Shown here in pieces: positions 24,226-36,822 of a DNA stretch of 64,000 nucleotides. Source of the DNA: Hypericum androsaemum. Lineage: Eukaryota; Streptophyta; Magnoliopsida; Malpighiales; Hypericaceae. Position 1 is the stretch's first letter; every line of letters begins with the position of its first letter. The notes below the pieces were generated by a model that had not been told where the DNA came from, made no database searches, and saw nothing but the letters and a program-made list of their open reading frames with translations. The position numbers and the translations under genes are program-made. The stretch spans positions 712,001 through 776,000 of the forward strand of contig OZ023192.1 of the NCBI GenBank assembly GCA_963995505.1, read 5' to 3'.

Positions 24226-26986
24226 TCATGAGAAGTTAGAGCGAAGACGAATGGGGAGGCCCATTTGAGGGGTAGGCATCATGTCACCGACGACCTTCTC
24301 GCATGGGAATTCGACCTCCCAGTTGAACCTCTTGACCACGTTGTGAACGAAGGTCAAGATGGCCAGCCGGGCGTATTCTTTCCCCGGGCACGTGTGGGGC
24401 CCGCCGCCAAACGGCAGGAACGTGAAGGGCGGGAGCCAGTTGGTCTTGCCGGCACTATCCTCGTACCTCGACGGGTCAAACATTTCCGGGTCCCGGAAGA
24501 AGTCTGCATTCTTGTTCGTGGTGCTCACTGTCCAGTACACCTACATATGTAATAGAATAACTCATGAAGTTTGTCAAAATTGTTGGTACTGAATAAAATT
24601 GGAAGATTTGATTGAGGAGTTTTATCATTCTAGATTAATTAGAGATTTGGGTTTCAAGTTCTGAAAATGCAATTTACAATAACCGAAAGTTGCCTAATAT
24701 GATCCCTTGTTTGCTCCACCTAAAAAGCTTTCCTAATAAGACTATAATATTATGCATGTAGGGTCGTTTCGACGGGTTATTACATGCCAACTAAATTAAA
24801 TTTGATTCATGTAAAATTGCAGAAGGACGATAAAATTGGACATTATGGAAGAGTTATTGAGTTGATTTTGAATAAAAATGTGGAAGATTTGGCTCCGCAA
24901 GAATTTTGTCATTTTTAAATATTAATAAGATATTTTGGTTTCAATTTTTAAAAATCAATTGAAACTAACCAATAGGTCACCTATAAAAAAGTTGCCAAAT
25001 ATGACTATAATATTAAGCATAAAAGGATGTTTCTGTCAAAATTATATGACATCCGAATATCTAGGATGTTTTAATCAAGCTGTATTTCTGAAACTTGTTA
25101 GTTAATCTAAAACTAACTCGTATAAATTGATTAAAGTGTTTGAGGGTCAATGATTTAAGTTTGTAGGTGCATAGACTAAGTACCTTCCAGCCTTTGGGTA
25201 CGGTATACCCAGCGTAGGTAAAATCGGCGAGAGCCTCTCTGAAAGTGCCCTGAATAGGAGGGGTCAGCCTCATGACCTCGTAGATCACATTCCACGAGTA
25301 CTTCATTTTCTGAATGTCATCCCACTCCAATACCTCCCCTGCCTTCTTCCCTGCTGCCACTTCCTCTTGCTCTGCATTTTCAAAAAATTTGTTGAGTCCG
25401 ATCATTCGAAAGTACTAATTCGTATCTATGTTGTGACTATCATAAAATTTTTCGATCATTACCAGCTCGGACCTTGGCGTAGACATCAGGCCTCTCCCCC
25501 ACGTACTTCATGAAGAAGATCATAGCAGTAGCAACAGTGCTATAACCAGCAACGAGAAGCCCCATCATCTTATCCGCAATCTCGGCCTCCTCCATGAACT
25601 TCCCTGAAGGGTCAGTTGCCATTATCATGTGGGAGAGTATATCCTTCATTGGAGCTGATCCAGTCTCGATCTCCCTTTTCTTCTCGCCAATGACACTCCT
25701 CAGCTCCTTCCTTATCGCCCCGGCTGCCCGGTTCGCCTTGTTGAAGATCGTCCCCGGAAGGTCCACGGGGATGGAGTGCATCCCTACGGTTATGTCGTCG
25801 AAGTTAGCGACGAGCTTCGCGATCTGGTGAGGGTCTTCGGTGCCGAGGAAGAACCGGCAGGCGAGTGATAGGGTTAGGGTCTTGGCAAATGGGAAGGCCT
25901 TGACATGGTCTTTCCCTTCCCAGTGGGATGATAATTGTTGTTGGGTGATGGAGTCCATTTTTCCCAGATACCTAGACAAACCAGCAGTGTTTTCAGATAC
26001 TTGGGAGTCAAATGTTCGTACATTAGTCGCTTCCAATGCACTAGAACCAATATTCGAATTGAGTTGTTAAATTTGTAATAGCTCAAATTTTTTTAATAAT
26101 AACAATTTTGGGTATAGCTTTATAACAAGAGGCAAAAGGTATAATTGAAATACTAAACATATTGTAAACTAATTCAAAATTTATTTTAGTTACAACAAAG
26201 GAAGAAAGGAACAGTAATACATTTAGTGGGAGTAAATAGAGATTTTACCAAAAAAATTAAAATTTGTTCGAAAACAAATATGAAAAGTTAAAAAAAATTA
26301 CTTACAATTATTATGGGACAAAATCTACCGTAACTCATTGACAATTTTTATGGTGGTCATTACATACTAAAAAATAGATTATAAAAAAATAACAAAATTA
26401 AGAGATAAATATACCATTATGAATTTGAAAAATATAGTAAAATTTAAATAATCTAATAACAAGATTTCTATCATGGCCGTATTAAATTTCCACAACTCTC
26501 TAAGTGGTTAGCTACTGACCTAACCAATGCTTCGGGCTTCAAGAATCCTGGGGAGCGGAGAAGACCCTTCTCCTTTTCCCGAGAGTCTTGGACTTTTGGA
26601 GCATTGGCGGCGGACTGGTAGGATCGGAAGAGCTTCTGCATGGAGTGGGGGCGGAACGCGGTGAAGAGCTTCTCCTCGTTGGAGAATAGGAACTTGTGGC
26701 CATCAGGACCGCACATGACGACCGTGTCCTCGCCGAGGATGTTGGTCTTAAAGATGTCGGGAGAGTACTTCCTCATCCTGGAGAAGACAAACTTCTCCGG
26801 CTTTCCGTACAGAAACTCCATTGTTTCTCCAATTACAGGCCATCCTAGGCTACCTGGAGGGAGGTTAGAATTGTTTGGTTTGTGAGATGGTCGATGCCCG
26901 AACAAGAAGAAGAAGAAGATTGTAATGGCGAGGAGGACAAGAGCAAGAGGAACTAATGGTGTGAGATGGAAAATGGAGGATTCCAT
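24226..26986 (-). CDS. Cytochrome P450, CYP716 family, copy 1
   Basis: A membrane-anchored monooxygenase; CYP716 enzymes mostly oxidise triterpene skeletons, but substrate is not readable here. Exons in transcript order are 26986-26520, 25971-25463, 25371-25184 and 24540-24226. Frames join to 492 residues with no stops. Residues about 11-29 form the ER anchor, followed by the proline-rich hinge 'LPPGSLGWP' (42-50). The I-helix reads AGYSTVAT (297-304), so the usual acid is Ser300 while Thr301 is kept. The K-helix ExxR is E357-R360. The heme loop is [10 protein letters not shown] (432-441) with ligand Cys439, but the normally conserved Arg two residues before the Cys is His437. The start was set at 26986, matching copy 2; an in-frame upstream Met exists but lies beyond the TATA box. 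Function is uncertain because of His437. Confidence 0.9.
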
Positions 26987-27023
26987 TTTTGTTGTGTGCT
27001 CTAATTTTTTTGAGATGAGCTTT

Positions 27024-27031
27024 AATTTATA
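27024..27031 (-). promoter_or_regulatory. Candidate TATA box of P450 copy 1
   Basis: TATAAATT on the minus strand lies 38-45 bp upstream of the ATG, at the same distance in copy 2. This implies a very short leader. The flanks 'ACGCATCCCTATAAATT' are conserved between copies. Confidence 0.45.
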
Positions 27032-27919
27032 GGGATGCGTAAGGTCCATGTGAACATCTTTGTTTGGTTTTGTGTTTTTACACATTACTATTAAATACTC
27101 GGACAAGGTCGTATAAGTTTCACTCGCTAATAAGTAAGTAACACTCATTAACCTAGTTATTAGAAATATCTCGCATTTTATTTTTTGTAAAAGTTAAATT
27201 TTTATACTAGTAATTATACACACATTTTGTGTTATTAGGTTAGATGTCCTTTGACATCTTGTGTCTACATCAATAATTTTATCGAGGTATCATGTCACAT
27301 CACTAATGTTATCCACGTATCATATTACAATACTAATTTCTTGTGACATGGCATTTTACTAATTTGAAAAAAATAAGACAATTTTGATAACATTTGAATT
27401 CAAATCTGATCTGAAAAAATTCAGATTGGGGGCCAAATGCGAGTCTGGTATCAATCAAGTACATGGATGAGATAAGATAGTTGTTAAAAAAAGGATCAAT
27501 ATTAAAGAAATAGGAAGAATACCTAGGTTGACTTGGGGATGAAAAATTGAGGTCAAAATATTTTGGTATGTCGATGGATCGAAATTCTTGTATTTTACTA
27601 TTTTACTATAGTACCACGTCACCCGGGTGGTGTTTAGAATAAATAAACTAACCTTATCACACGAGGTAATTAGTTACTCATATCATTTTTTAATTGGGTG
27701 GGGCCGAAATCAGCACGATGTATCCTTTTTTTTAAGAACAACACGATGTATCATTTGCAGCTGCCAACTTTGACATAAAGTGAACCGGGTTGTTAATCTT
27801 CAACAAAATAAAAAGTTCAGGAGAGCTTAAACACTCGTGACTAATTAATTTGTGTTCCAATTTGTAATAAAATTGTGTCTACCAAATTTTAATACGTGTG
27901 GGACTAAGTCAAAATGTAC

Positions 27920-28259
27920 GTCAGCGTCTCTCGGTGCTTTAGGTTTTGATGTCTTGGTGCTTTTTTTCTTGTTTTTACTTTCGCTTTGGTGGACTTTGTT
28001 GCGTGGTGTTATTTTTCTTTTTTCAGACGCCGATTTATTTCACGATATGATATTATTTTGCAATTCTAGTATCAAGATAGAGTTTTTCTATCAGGGTACT
28101 TTTTTTTCTACCACATTTTTTTCCTCTTTGAGTTTTGGTGTGATAGAATTTTGTCGAAGTCGGCAGCCACAATCCCATTTACATCATAACAAGAAGAATA
28201 TCACATGAAATATTATGTATATATCATGACGTTTTTAATATATATACCCTAAAAAAAAC
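27920..28259 (+). mobile_element. Retroposed insertion with 11-bp target duplication
   Basis: This 340-bp insert ends in CCCTAAAAAAAAC and is flanked by TCAAAATGTAC on both sides (27909-27919 and 28260-28270). Unit 2 has the uninterrupted site (about 43748-43758). The A-rich 3' end and long target duplication fit LINE-mediated retroposition. The T-rich sequence has no recognised source; it could be a LINE tail, a SINE or a reverse-transcribed 3' UTR. Confidence 0.75.
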
Positions 28260-28440
28260 TCAAAATGTACCCACGTCAATCCGGTTTAGCCCATGCACAA
28301 CGATGACGACATTGAAATCCAACCCTAACATTTTCCCAAATTACTATTCCGAGTACTGACAAACGAAATTTGAAGCTACCTTGACCATGCCACATTGGAA
28401 GATAAAGGTCTACCGTCTACGTTTGAAATTTCGTGCTGTT

Positions 28441-29020
28441 TCGGATCTGCGGGTATATTTAGTCTTGAACATATGCTCTACTCAACCTCAAGGTTTGTCC
28501 GTTACAGACTTTTTTTAACGTATGATAGTTATATTCAGATATCGTCGGGTTCTATTTAGGACTAATTTTATTATTTTTTATATATGTGAAACTTGAAACA
28601 ATAATCAAGATGGACCAGGCGCGTGGAACACGACATTGAGCGACTCTGTTGGATGCCAATGCTGCTGGACCAGGATCATGGCCAGTTGCGGATTCTGTTG
28701 CAGGCAGAGCAATGGTAAATCAGTCTGGAGGCCGGTAGCTTGCAGCCTGCACATAGGATCATGTGTTTAAGGGGCTGAGATTGGAAGACGATCGGGGGAC
28801 AAGACATGATGGTGATTAAAGTGGACTAATGATGGATCAACCTCAACCCTACCCATTAATTATGATCTTGATTAATGGAAATGATGTGTGAACTTGGGTG
28901 AGATGTGTGGAAATTTCGCCCCATGGTTCTTGTCGATGTGAGTCATTTTCCAACATTCATTTTATACTTGGGTTTAAAAATATTGATCTCCCCTCTATTT
29001 GCCTTGTAAGCCATCATCGT
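28441..29020. other. Spacer between duplication unit 1 and the copia element
   Basis: No gene or repeat was recognised. It is single-copy within the window. Confidence 0.45.
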
Positions 29021-29442
29021 TGTTAAAACTTTGATTTAGTGGCGTTTAGATGATGAGAATGGATGAAGACGATGATATGAGGAGAAGGACAAATTCTTCA
29101 TTTTCAGTTCTCTAAGAGAGTATAATCATCTTGTTTGCTACAATACCCTATTGTCTATTATATACAAAACAAACAACCCATGCAGGGGACCACTTAGAAT
29201 ACCCCGGATCCCAATATTGATTTTCTCCCGTAACTAATTTCAGGTGGAGTCTACTAGTTTGTCATTTTCTTTTCTTTCACGTGGGAGCTTAAGTTGCTCA
29301 CGTGACAATGTGGTGCAAGAGATATCCTCCTGGGCTGGATAATTTCGGTGGGCCAAATGGGCCAACTTGTGTAAGTCATCTTCATCCTTCAATTGGTGCA
29401 ACGAGGCAGTCACCGAAAATTTTGCCATAGTGGCTGTCAACT
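29021..29442 (-). repeat. 3' LTR of the copia element
   Basis: Matches 34082-34514 with small substitutions and short indels; the element is on the minus strand, so this is the 3' LTR. Its first bases on the minus strand are altered (GAGTTGAC where TGTTGAC is expected). Confidence 0.9.
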
Positions 29443-32400
29443 CGCCCCCACAAGTGGGAAGGTAAATATTCACCATTCCCAACTTGGAGACCAGAAAGCG
29501 AAGGCAGGGAATAAGTAGAGACTTGGTGAAGATGTCGGCAACTTGGATATCAGTTGAAACATGGAAAAGTTTCAGGAGCCCAGATTGAAGTCGCTCACGA
29601 ACAGTGTGACAATCAATGTCGATGTGCTTGGTGCGCTTGTGAAACACAGGGTTCAAAGCGATGTGAATGGCAGATTGGCTGTCACAGTAAATGAGAGCCG
29701 GGCTCAAAAGGATAAGAAGATCTCAGAGCAAATATGTGAGTCATTTGAACCTCACAAGTTACAGAGGCAAGAGCCTGGTACTCTGCCTTGGAGGAGGAAC
29801 GAGAGACGGTGGTCTACTTCTTAGAACGCCAAGATATAAGGGACTTGCCAAGAAAAACAGCGAAACTAGTGATAGATTGACGTGAATCTTCACAATTTCT
29901 GTAATTGCTGTCACAAAAATCCTTCAATTGGAGAATGGAAGAGATGGAGAAGTAAAGACCATAACCGGGGTGGCCCTTGAGATAACATAGAACCCAATAA
30001 GCAGCCTTAAGGTGGACATTGGTAGGATGTAAAGTTGGTGGATATGAAAGCAAATATTGAGCCTAGTGGTCGTGAGATAAAGTAACCGATCAACAAGCTG
30101 ACGATAGGTCTTAGAAATAACAGGTTGCTCTGGTAGAATACATAAGTTGTCATTATCGGGATCGAGAAGAGGATCATCATCAAGGGGAGTGCCATCCGTG
30201 GCTTGGAGTTGAAGCTTATATTCCATAGAAATAACAAGTTGCTCTGGCAGAATACATAAGTTGTCAGCTGGTTTGTAGCCAAGATAACCAGTGTCCTTCA
30301 AGATTTCTAGGAGATATTTCTTCTGGCTCAAGTGAAGACCAATAGCATGATGAGCAACTTCGATACCCAGAAAATATTTTAAATTTTCAAGATCTTTGAG
30401 TTTGAACAGATTATGAAGAGCCTCCTTGATTCGTTGGAGTAGAGAAAAATCATCACCACAAATGATAATGTCATCAACATAGATGAGTAACATCACAAAG
30501 GAAGAGTCGCGGCGCTGAGTAAAGAGAGATTTGTCAGAATGGGACTGTTTGAAACTATGTGCCAATAAGGAGCAGCTGAGTTTGGCGAACCATTGGTGCC
30601 CAGCCTGTTTGAGGCCGTATAGAGAACGCCAAAGATGGCAAACCTTGTCAACATCAGAGGGAGCAACTTAAAGGCCTGGAGGAAGACGCATATATACATC
30701 CTCATTCAAGTCACCATTGGAAGGGATTGTTCACATCAAGTTGATGGAGGAACCAACCCCATTGAATAACAATGGCGAGTAAAAGGCAGACAGTGGTGAG
30801 CTTTGCAACCGGGGAAAAGCTGTCCAGGAAATCAATGCCATATGCTTGGGTGTACCCTTTGGCAACAAAGTGAACCTTATAGCGATCGATACTACCATCT
30901 GAACGCAATTTAACCTTGCATACCCGCTTATATCCAATGGATTTCTTGTTAGGAGGGAGTGATACAAGATCCCATGTGTGGTTTGCTGCCAAAGCATTAA
31001 GTTCAGTTTGCATAGCCTGTTGCCAACAAAGGATCCAACACTGCCTCACTATATTGGCGAGGTTAATGAACCTTAAGTAACTGACTGCTGAAAACTCAAT
31101 GATGGTGAGAGAGATTAGCCAGACCAAAATAATCAGATAAAGGGTAAGAGTAGACCTACGTGGTTCAGGAGAATGATCGGTGATGCCCACTATAGTTCTA
31201 CACAAGTAATCAGCGAGATAACTTGGTGGCCGTCGGGCTCTTGTGGTGCGAGGCAGGACATCAACTGGGACAGGAGTGGGTAAGGGGGTGGGGGAGGAAG
31301 GGGAGGTCGTGAGCGATGGGACTGGTGGTGAGGAAGAGGGTGAGTTAGGGTCCTCAATATCAGGTGAGGTGATATCAACTGTGAGGGTAATGTAAGTGGT
31401 AAGACACGGGTATTGGGGTCGTATGGTTGGTATAGGTCAGGAGAGTATAAATGAGAGTTTTGGAAGGGATAGATAGTTTTGTGGAAAGTGATGTCACGAG
31501 ATATAATGAGTTGATGTATCTCGAGATCATAAAGCTTGTACTCTTTTATACCAAAAGGGTAACCGAGAAACACATAAGCACGGGATCGAGGGGCAAACTT
31601 GGTACGCCCAGCTTTGATAGTAGAAGCATAACAAAGACACCCGAAGATTTTGAGGTGGCTTAAGGAAGGTTTGCTTTTATGGAGGAGCTCATGCATGGTC
31701 TGGTCATTGAGCAAGGTTGAGGGGATACGATTCAGAAGATAAGCAGCATGTAGGATGGAATGACTCCAAAAGACTAAGGAGATGGGCATGGATTAGGAGA
31801 GAACGAATAATGTTTAATAAGTGTGGATGTTTCCTCTCTACCCATCCATTTTGTTGAGGGGTATACCTATAAGTTGTTTCATGTATGATCCCATATGTGT
31901 GGTAGAAACTCTTAATGAAGAACTCGGTCCCTTGGTCGGTTCTAATAGTCTTAATGATCGTACCAAATTGGTTTTTGACAAGATCATAAAATTGAGGTAA
32001 AATGGTTGACACCTCTGACTTCGTCCGCATAAGATACACCCTAACGGCATGGGAAAAATCATCCATTAATGTAAGAAAGTATTGGAAACCATCGTGAGAA
32101 GGCATGCTAAATCTACCCCAAACATCGGCATGTAAAACCTCAAATATAGTTGTTGCTCGACTAGTACTAGAAGGAAACAGAAGTCTCTTGTGTCTAGCCA
32201 AATGGCAAACATCACAATGTCTATCAACTTTAAAGGAAATAGGTGAGTGTATCCGATGCAAAATTTGTAACTTGGAAGAAAGTAAGTGACCTAGTTGGCA
32301 ATGCCATAGGTCTAGGGCGTTGTGAAAGAGTCGTAAGGTGCTGGTCGCTGGTGGATTGGCTTGGGAAGGAAGTTGTTGATGTCCCACGTCAAGCAAGTAG

Positions 32401-34004
32401 AGCCCATTAGTTTGTGTGGCTTCACCAATCATTCTCGAACATTAGAGGTCATGTATAACAGAAGAAACACCCTCAAAACATAGTGAGTAAGATGAATGCT
32501 TCGTCAATTTGCAGACAAAGACAAGATTGAAGCTGAAACTGAGAACAAGAAGCACATTCATGAGTAAAAGTAATGGTGTGAGCTGCACCAGACAAACATG
32601 TGTGGCCTGTGCTTGGGCACCATTCGGGCCCAACAAATAGTCCAGATATGGCTGTCTTGGTGATGAACGAGGCAGAGGAACACGCAATGTGGTCCGTGGC
32701 CCCGGAATCCAAGATCCATCTGCCAGTCAGGAAGGAAGAGAAAGCATGACCAAAGTACCCGAGTCATGCAAGTGTTCACTTCCTCAAGGTAGGGCAGTGG
32801 ATAAAGCTGGTGTGTTCATAGTGGAGCCTGCAATAGACGAGTTCGTTGTAGTAGGGACTACTTGCTGGACCAAGGAGAGAAGGCCAGCCATTATATTGAT
32901 CTTGAGAGAGGCCCATCTTGTTAAATTCAGCTGCCAAGGTCTGAGCGTAAGAAGAAGTGGTACACTGAAAAGACCTAGCCGATTAGAAGAGTGGCACTGC
33001 CCTCTATTTTGTGTGGAAGCTGCAGAGGTAGCGTTTCCTATGTCATAAAGAGTTGGAGCCGAGTTCTTGGCCCAAAAGTTTGGTGGAAAACCATGCTTCT
33101 TGAAGCATTTGTCCACCATATGCCCGTCCCTATTATAATAGGTACAATGTGGTTGATTGGAAGTGTTCCAATACTTCTTTCCACACGAATTTCCCTATGC
33201 ATCATCTATTGAATTGGCTTGACCATCAAAAGTGATATTAGGAACAGGTAAAGCAAGTTGTGATGAGTTCATGAGGCATCTCTCTTGCTGAAGAGCAAAG
33301 AACAGAATGCGACTCATTGTGGGTAAAGGCTCCATCATAAGAATCTGCTCAGAAACATAAACATGGTTATCATTAAGACCTCTCAAAAAATTAGTTATCA
33401 TCTCTCAAGCCCGGTATCCTTTAACCACTTCATATAGATTACAAGCATCTACTGCAACATTTGGAACACATTTGCAGTGGGGGAAGGGAAGATATTGCTC
33501 AAGTTGATCCCATAGAACACGATATTGTACGAAGTAATCTGAGATTGTCAATGCTCCCTATTGTAGGGCAAAGATCTGAGTCTGCAAGTTAGAAGTTCTT
33601 ACGGCATCACTACGTCCTTAGCAATCCTTGAGATCCTCCCAAAGATCAAACGCTGACTCAAACCACAAAATACTTTGTGCTATCCTAGGTTCAATGGACC
33701 TTATAATCCAACTAGAAACCATAGTATTGTTTCGTTTCCAAGATACAAAACGCGGATCATCAACAGAGGAAGGAGATATTGTACCGTCGATGAACCCGAT
33801 CTTGTGCTTGGACCAAGGAGCCATCTCAACCACACGGCTCCAAGACATGTGGTTATGCTCATTCAACAAGGGCGTCACTAACACGATCGTTGGACTCTCA
33901 TATGGATGTAAGTAGAAGGGATCTGTCTCCTCAACATGACTCGAAGTTAGAGCTCTGACGGGAGTGGCACCGGGCATCTCCATCCCGGAAGCAGGAGTCG
34001 CCAT
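29240..34004 (-). pseudogene. Remains of copia Gag-Pol polyprotein
   Basis: The gag start at 34004 gives 'MATPASGMEMPG' and a Retrotran_gag_3-type region 'DPFYLHPYESP' (about residue 31). A zinc-knuckle remnant near 33120 keeps 'GHMVDKC' but has lost one cysteine. Integrase (32432-31700) shows the His/Cys motif (H..GH ... CDVC), DVWG, RTDQGTEF and the catalytic Glu region. Reverse transcriptase pieces (31205-29924) include the YVDD box at about 30490. RNase H (29707-29430) has 'YCDSQSA'. The reading frame is broken at least six times. A 114-nt in-frame tandem duplication (units starting near 30112 and 30226) repeats a 38-codon stretch with 'LCILPEQ'. None of this can give a working element. 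Confidence 0.9.
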
Positions 34005-34081
34005 TCCTCAAAGAAGAGCAAGAGGTCAAGAAGTTAGAAAAGAATGCAGCTAGGAAGAGCTTAGAAATAGCTCTGATACCA

Positions 34082-34514
34082 TGTTAAAACCTTGATTTAG
34101 TGGCGTTTAGATGATGAGAATGGATGAAGACGATGATATGAGGAGAAGGACAAAATTCCTCATTTCCAGTTTTTTCTGTACAAAAGAGTGAATAATCATC
34201 TTGTTTGCTGCAGTACCCTACTGTCTATTATATACAAAATAGACAACCCATGCAGGGGACCACTTAGAATACCCCGAATCCCAATATTGATTTTCTCCTG
34301 TAACTAATTTCAGGTGGAGTCTACCAGTTGTCATTTTCTTCTCCTTCACGTGGGAGCTTAAGTTGCTCACCTGACAGTGTGGTGCAAGAGATATCCTCCT
34401 AGGCTGAATAATTTTTGTGGGCCAAATGGGCCCACTTGTGTAAGTCATCTCCTTCTTCCTTCAATTGGTGCAATGGGGCATTCACTAGAAATTTCGCCGG
34501 AGTGGCTGTCAACA
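34082..34514 (-). repeat. 5' LTR of the copia element
   Basis: TG...CA bounded, 433 bp, with the primer-binding site directly adjacent on its inner side at about 34070-34081. Confidence 0.92.
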
Positions 34515-35142
34515 GTCGTGATGTGTTTGTATTTTGATGTCTCATTTAAGGTCTATTGATTGACGAGATCTTGATTATTGTTTTATGACTTCCCATTGAA
34601 GATGCCAATGTGTAAGTCTCGCAATTTTTGATGGGCCGTCGGATCGCGCATTTTTCGTCAACGTCAGGGAGCTTGTTCATTCCATTTTTCAATAAAAAAT
34701 TGTTGATTCTCCCAAGGGAGTTAAAATAACCAACAACCATTTATATAAATTCGAGAAATATTTTTCTAATTTAAATATGGTGTAACTTCGAAATCTTAAA
34801 ATACAACAAAGTTCAATATAATTAGAAGAATTTTGTCGCATTTTAAAATTTTAATATGATTTAAATTTAAATTAATCAACTTAGTATATCCGAATACAGA
34901 TCATATAGAAAACATAGCATTCAATACTATTTTTTTATTCTGGGAAAAACTAATTTCTTTTTATCCTAAAAAAAAAATTCTAGTCATCTCATTCCAATTT
35001 CTCTCCGTATAAGAGCAGAGTTGATGAGACATCTCTGAGATAGTTATGATTATTTTTTGCCGCCGAATTCCAACTATCAACCTTGTTCAAAAACACCCCT
35101 AAAAAAAACCTTGTTCAAAAACTATTTAATTATTAAATAATC
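34515..35142. other. Spacer between the copia element and duplication unit 2
   Basis: AT-rich; no gene or repeat recognised. Confidence 0.45.
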
Positions 35143-35317
35143 AAAACCACAACTCCTACCCGTCATTGCAAAACCGTCCGCTAAGCTAACAAACCGATCT
35201 ATATCTAAGCTATAGATCTCCGACTCTCACTAAGCAAAAAACCGATCTATATCTCCTCACACATCCGCGAAAGCCGAACACAGAGAGAGAGAGAGAGAGA
35301 GAGAGGAGGAGACGGAC

Positions 35318-35457
35318 CTGGTAACTGCCGAGGGCGATGTAAGAGCGGTAGACGAGGGGAGTCGCGCTCGACGGCGTCGTCCGGGGAGAGGTTGGGGATG
35401 TCGCTACTGTTGATTGCGGCCTGGTACGCTCCCAGGTAGAAGCTGTTCCTCAGATTG
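35318..35457 (-). pseudogene. COPE-like fragment: Truncated duplicate of coatomer epsilon exon 1
   Basis: This is homologous to 20798-20936 of the intact gene. The first 12 codons, including the ATG, and the promoter are removed by a deletion joining sequence equivalent to 20936 with that equivalent to 21179. An extra G within the run near 35358 shifts the frame. No other COPE exons are present in unit 2. The adjoining intron donor here is GTCCGT, whereas the intact gene has GCCCGT. It is not functional. Confidence 0.93.
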
Positions 35458-35631
35458 GACTCCACTAGCGGCCCATCCCAATAGTACAAAGTATAATTTA
35501 ACCAAGAGATCTCAAATTTTCAAACTTTAGAAACGTAGTCATTTAAATATTTGTTAGATAATTTTATTACCTTTCGAAAGTTACATCCGATTGACTCGAA
35601 CTTAGATAAGTCGGTTTTTCTGAAAATATAT

Positions 35632-36738
35632 TGTGAGGACCAGGAAACCATAATGAATAATTAAAAATTAGGAAGGAACAAATTATAATTTGTCCAGAGA
35701 CTAAACTGAACTTTTGCCAAATTTTAGCCTATAAAAGAAGGCTGGACGAAACCCTAAAGCAAACCCTCTGAAATTCCATTTTTCTTCTCTTCCAAGGTAG
35801 AGGAGATCTTCCGGGCGAGTCCAGGGACGAGGGAGAACACGACGACACAATCAGAGACGCTAGGGTAAGCTGTCTTGTCCGTTGTCTTGTCCTCTCTGTT
35901 GTGAATCGCTGAAATTCGGAGATATATCGTAGTGCTTGATTGATCACAAAATCTGTAGGGACTTCAGGAGGACGCCGGAAATTAGGAGAGACGCGGATTG
36001 ACGAGGTTAGGTTAGAAGGAAACGAGGTAAGTCGAACCTCTTTTCCATCTGCAAAGTATGAATGTATTTGGGACGTAATCCGTCCGTATTTGACTACTAG
36101 GGGTGTATTCTGTCAGTATTTGTTTCGCACTCTGCCTTGTGATCCGAATTCGTTTAAGTTTGCTATGCGATCTGTATGCGAGTATGGGTATTCTGTCATG
36201 TGATCCGTATAAGTTCTGTCTGTTCTGGTCGGGATTATCCCGGTGCTTCTGTGCCCGTAGAGTACTATGGATTTTCGTACTCTATGTGAGCATCGGTGAT
36301 ATCTGTGCCCTATGGTGAGACTGTCCTTTTCGTTTCTGTGCCTTTAGCGTTAAGGATTTGTCTACTGTGCCCCACATGTTCCCGATAGTCGTACTCCGGG
36401 GTCCGTCGTTGGTGTTAGAGTCGTTGATTCTGTTTCGGTTTGGTGCAATCTGTGTATGCACGTGTATGTATTAATTATGAGTTTGGCTTACTGAGTTGCG
36501 TAAACTCAGCAAAATACGTATTTTGTTTCAGATGTGAATGGGATGGATCGAGTGTGAGAGCTAGAGGCGAGGATATGCATTCATTCATTCGACTTTTCAC
36601 TTTACGACTTTTCGTTGTATTTCTTTTCGTTATGATTTTATGACCTGATGATGGATTTTATGTGTGAAGAAATAAAGATGCTTTGCGGGGATATTTACCC
36701 CGCGGCGGTTGACATGCCTTGCTTATCGGGGCGTGACA
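35632..36738 (-). mobile_element. Solo LTR (1107 bp)
   Basis: The segment begins TGTGAGGACC and ends GGGGCGTGACA, and is flanked by a perfect 5-bp duplication TATAT (35627-35631 and 36739-36743). Unit 1 keeps the single site AAATATATAGAATAGG (about 21346). On the minus strand it starts TGTCACGCCCCG, a common start for plant gypsy LTRs, so that orientation is likely. No internal gag-pol sequence remains, as expected after LTR-LTR recombination. Confidence 0.85.
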
Positions 36739-36822
36739 TATATAGAATAGGTAATTGTTGCATTCTTAGTTAATACAAATCTTGCGGATGAATTTCTGTT
36801 CCTAACTTTAGCACAAATAAAA

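Larger units (their letters stand above)
20575..28440. repeat. Segmental duplication, unit 1
   Basis: Unit 1 is a direct copy of about 35143-43945. It starts inside intron 1 of the coatomer gene ('AAAACCACAACTC'), covers coatomer exon 1 and its promoter, then a P450 gene, and ends in shared sequence near 'GGAAGATAAAGG'. P450 exon lengths are identical in the two units. Insertions found only in unit 1 are at 22279-22430, 22894-23972 and 27920-28259. The exact borders are by eye, within about 20 bp. Confidence 0.9.
29021..34514 (-). mobile_element. Degenerate Ty1/copia LTR retrotransposon
   Basis: LTRs lie at 29021-29442 (3') and 34082-34514 (5'), highly similar, with ends TGTTAAAAC on one side and GTCAACA on the other. 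Flanking bases are ATCGT and GTCGT, a probable 5-bp target duplication with one change. Just inside the 5' LTR on the minus strand is TGGTATCAGAGC, the tRNA-Met-type primer-binding site. Just before the 3' LTR is a G-rich polypurine tract (TTGTGGGGGCGAG). Gene order is gag, protease region, integrase, reverse transcriptase, RNase H, as in copia. Many stops and frameshifts make it defective. Its GC content and codon use are like other plant copia elements. Confidence 0.93.

Noticed and set aside
26987..27148. An N-terminal extension of P450 copy 1 from an upstream in-frame Met
   Set aside because: It reads through the conserved TATA-like sequence, has no match in copy 2, and the family starts at the Met at 26986.
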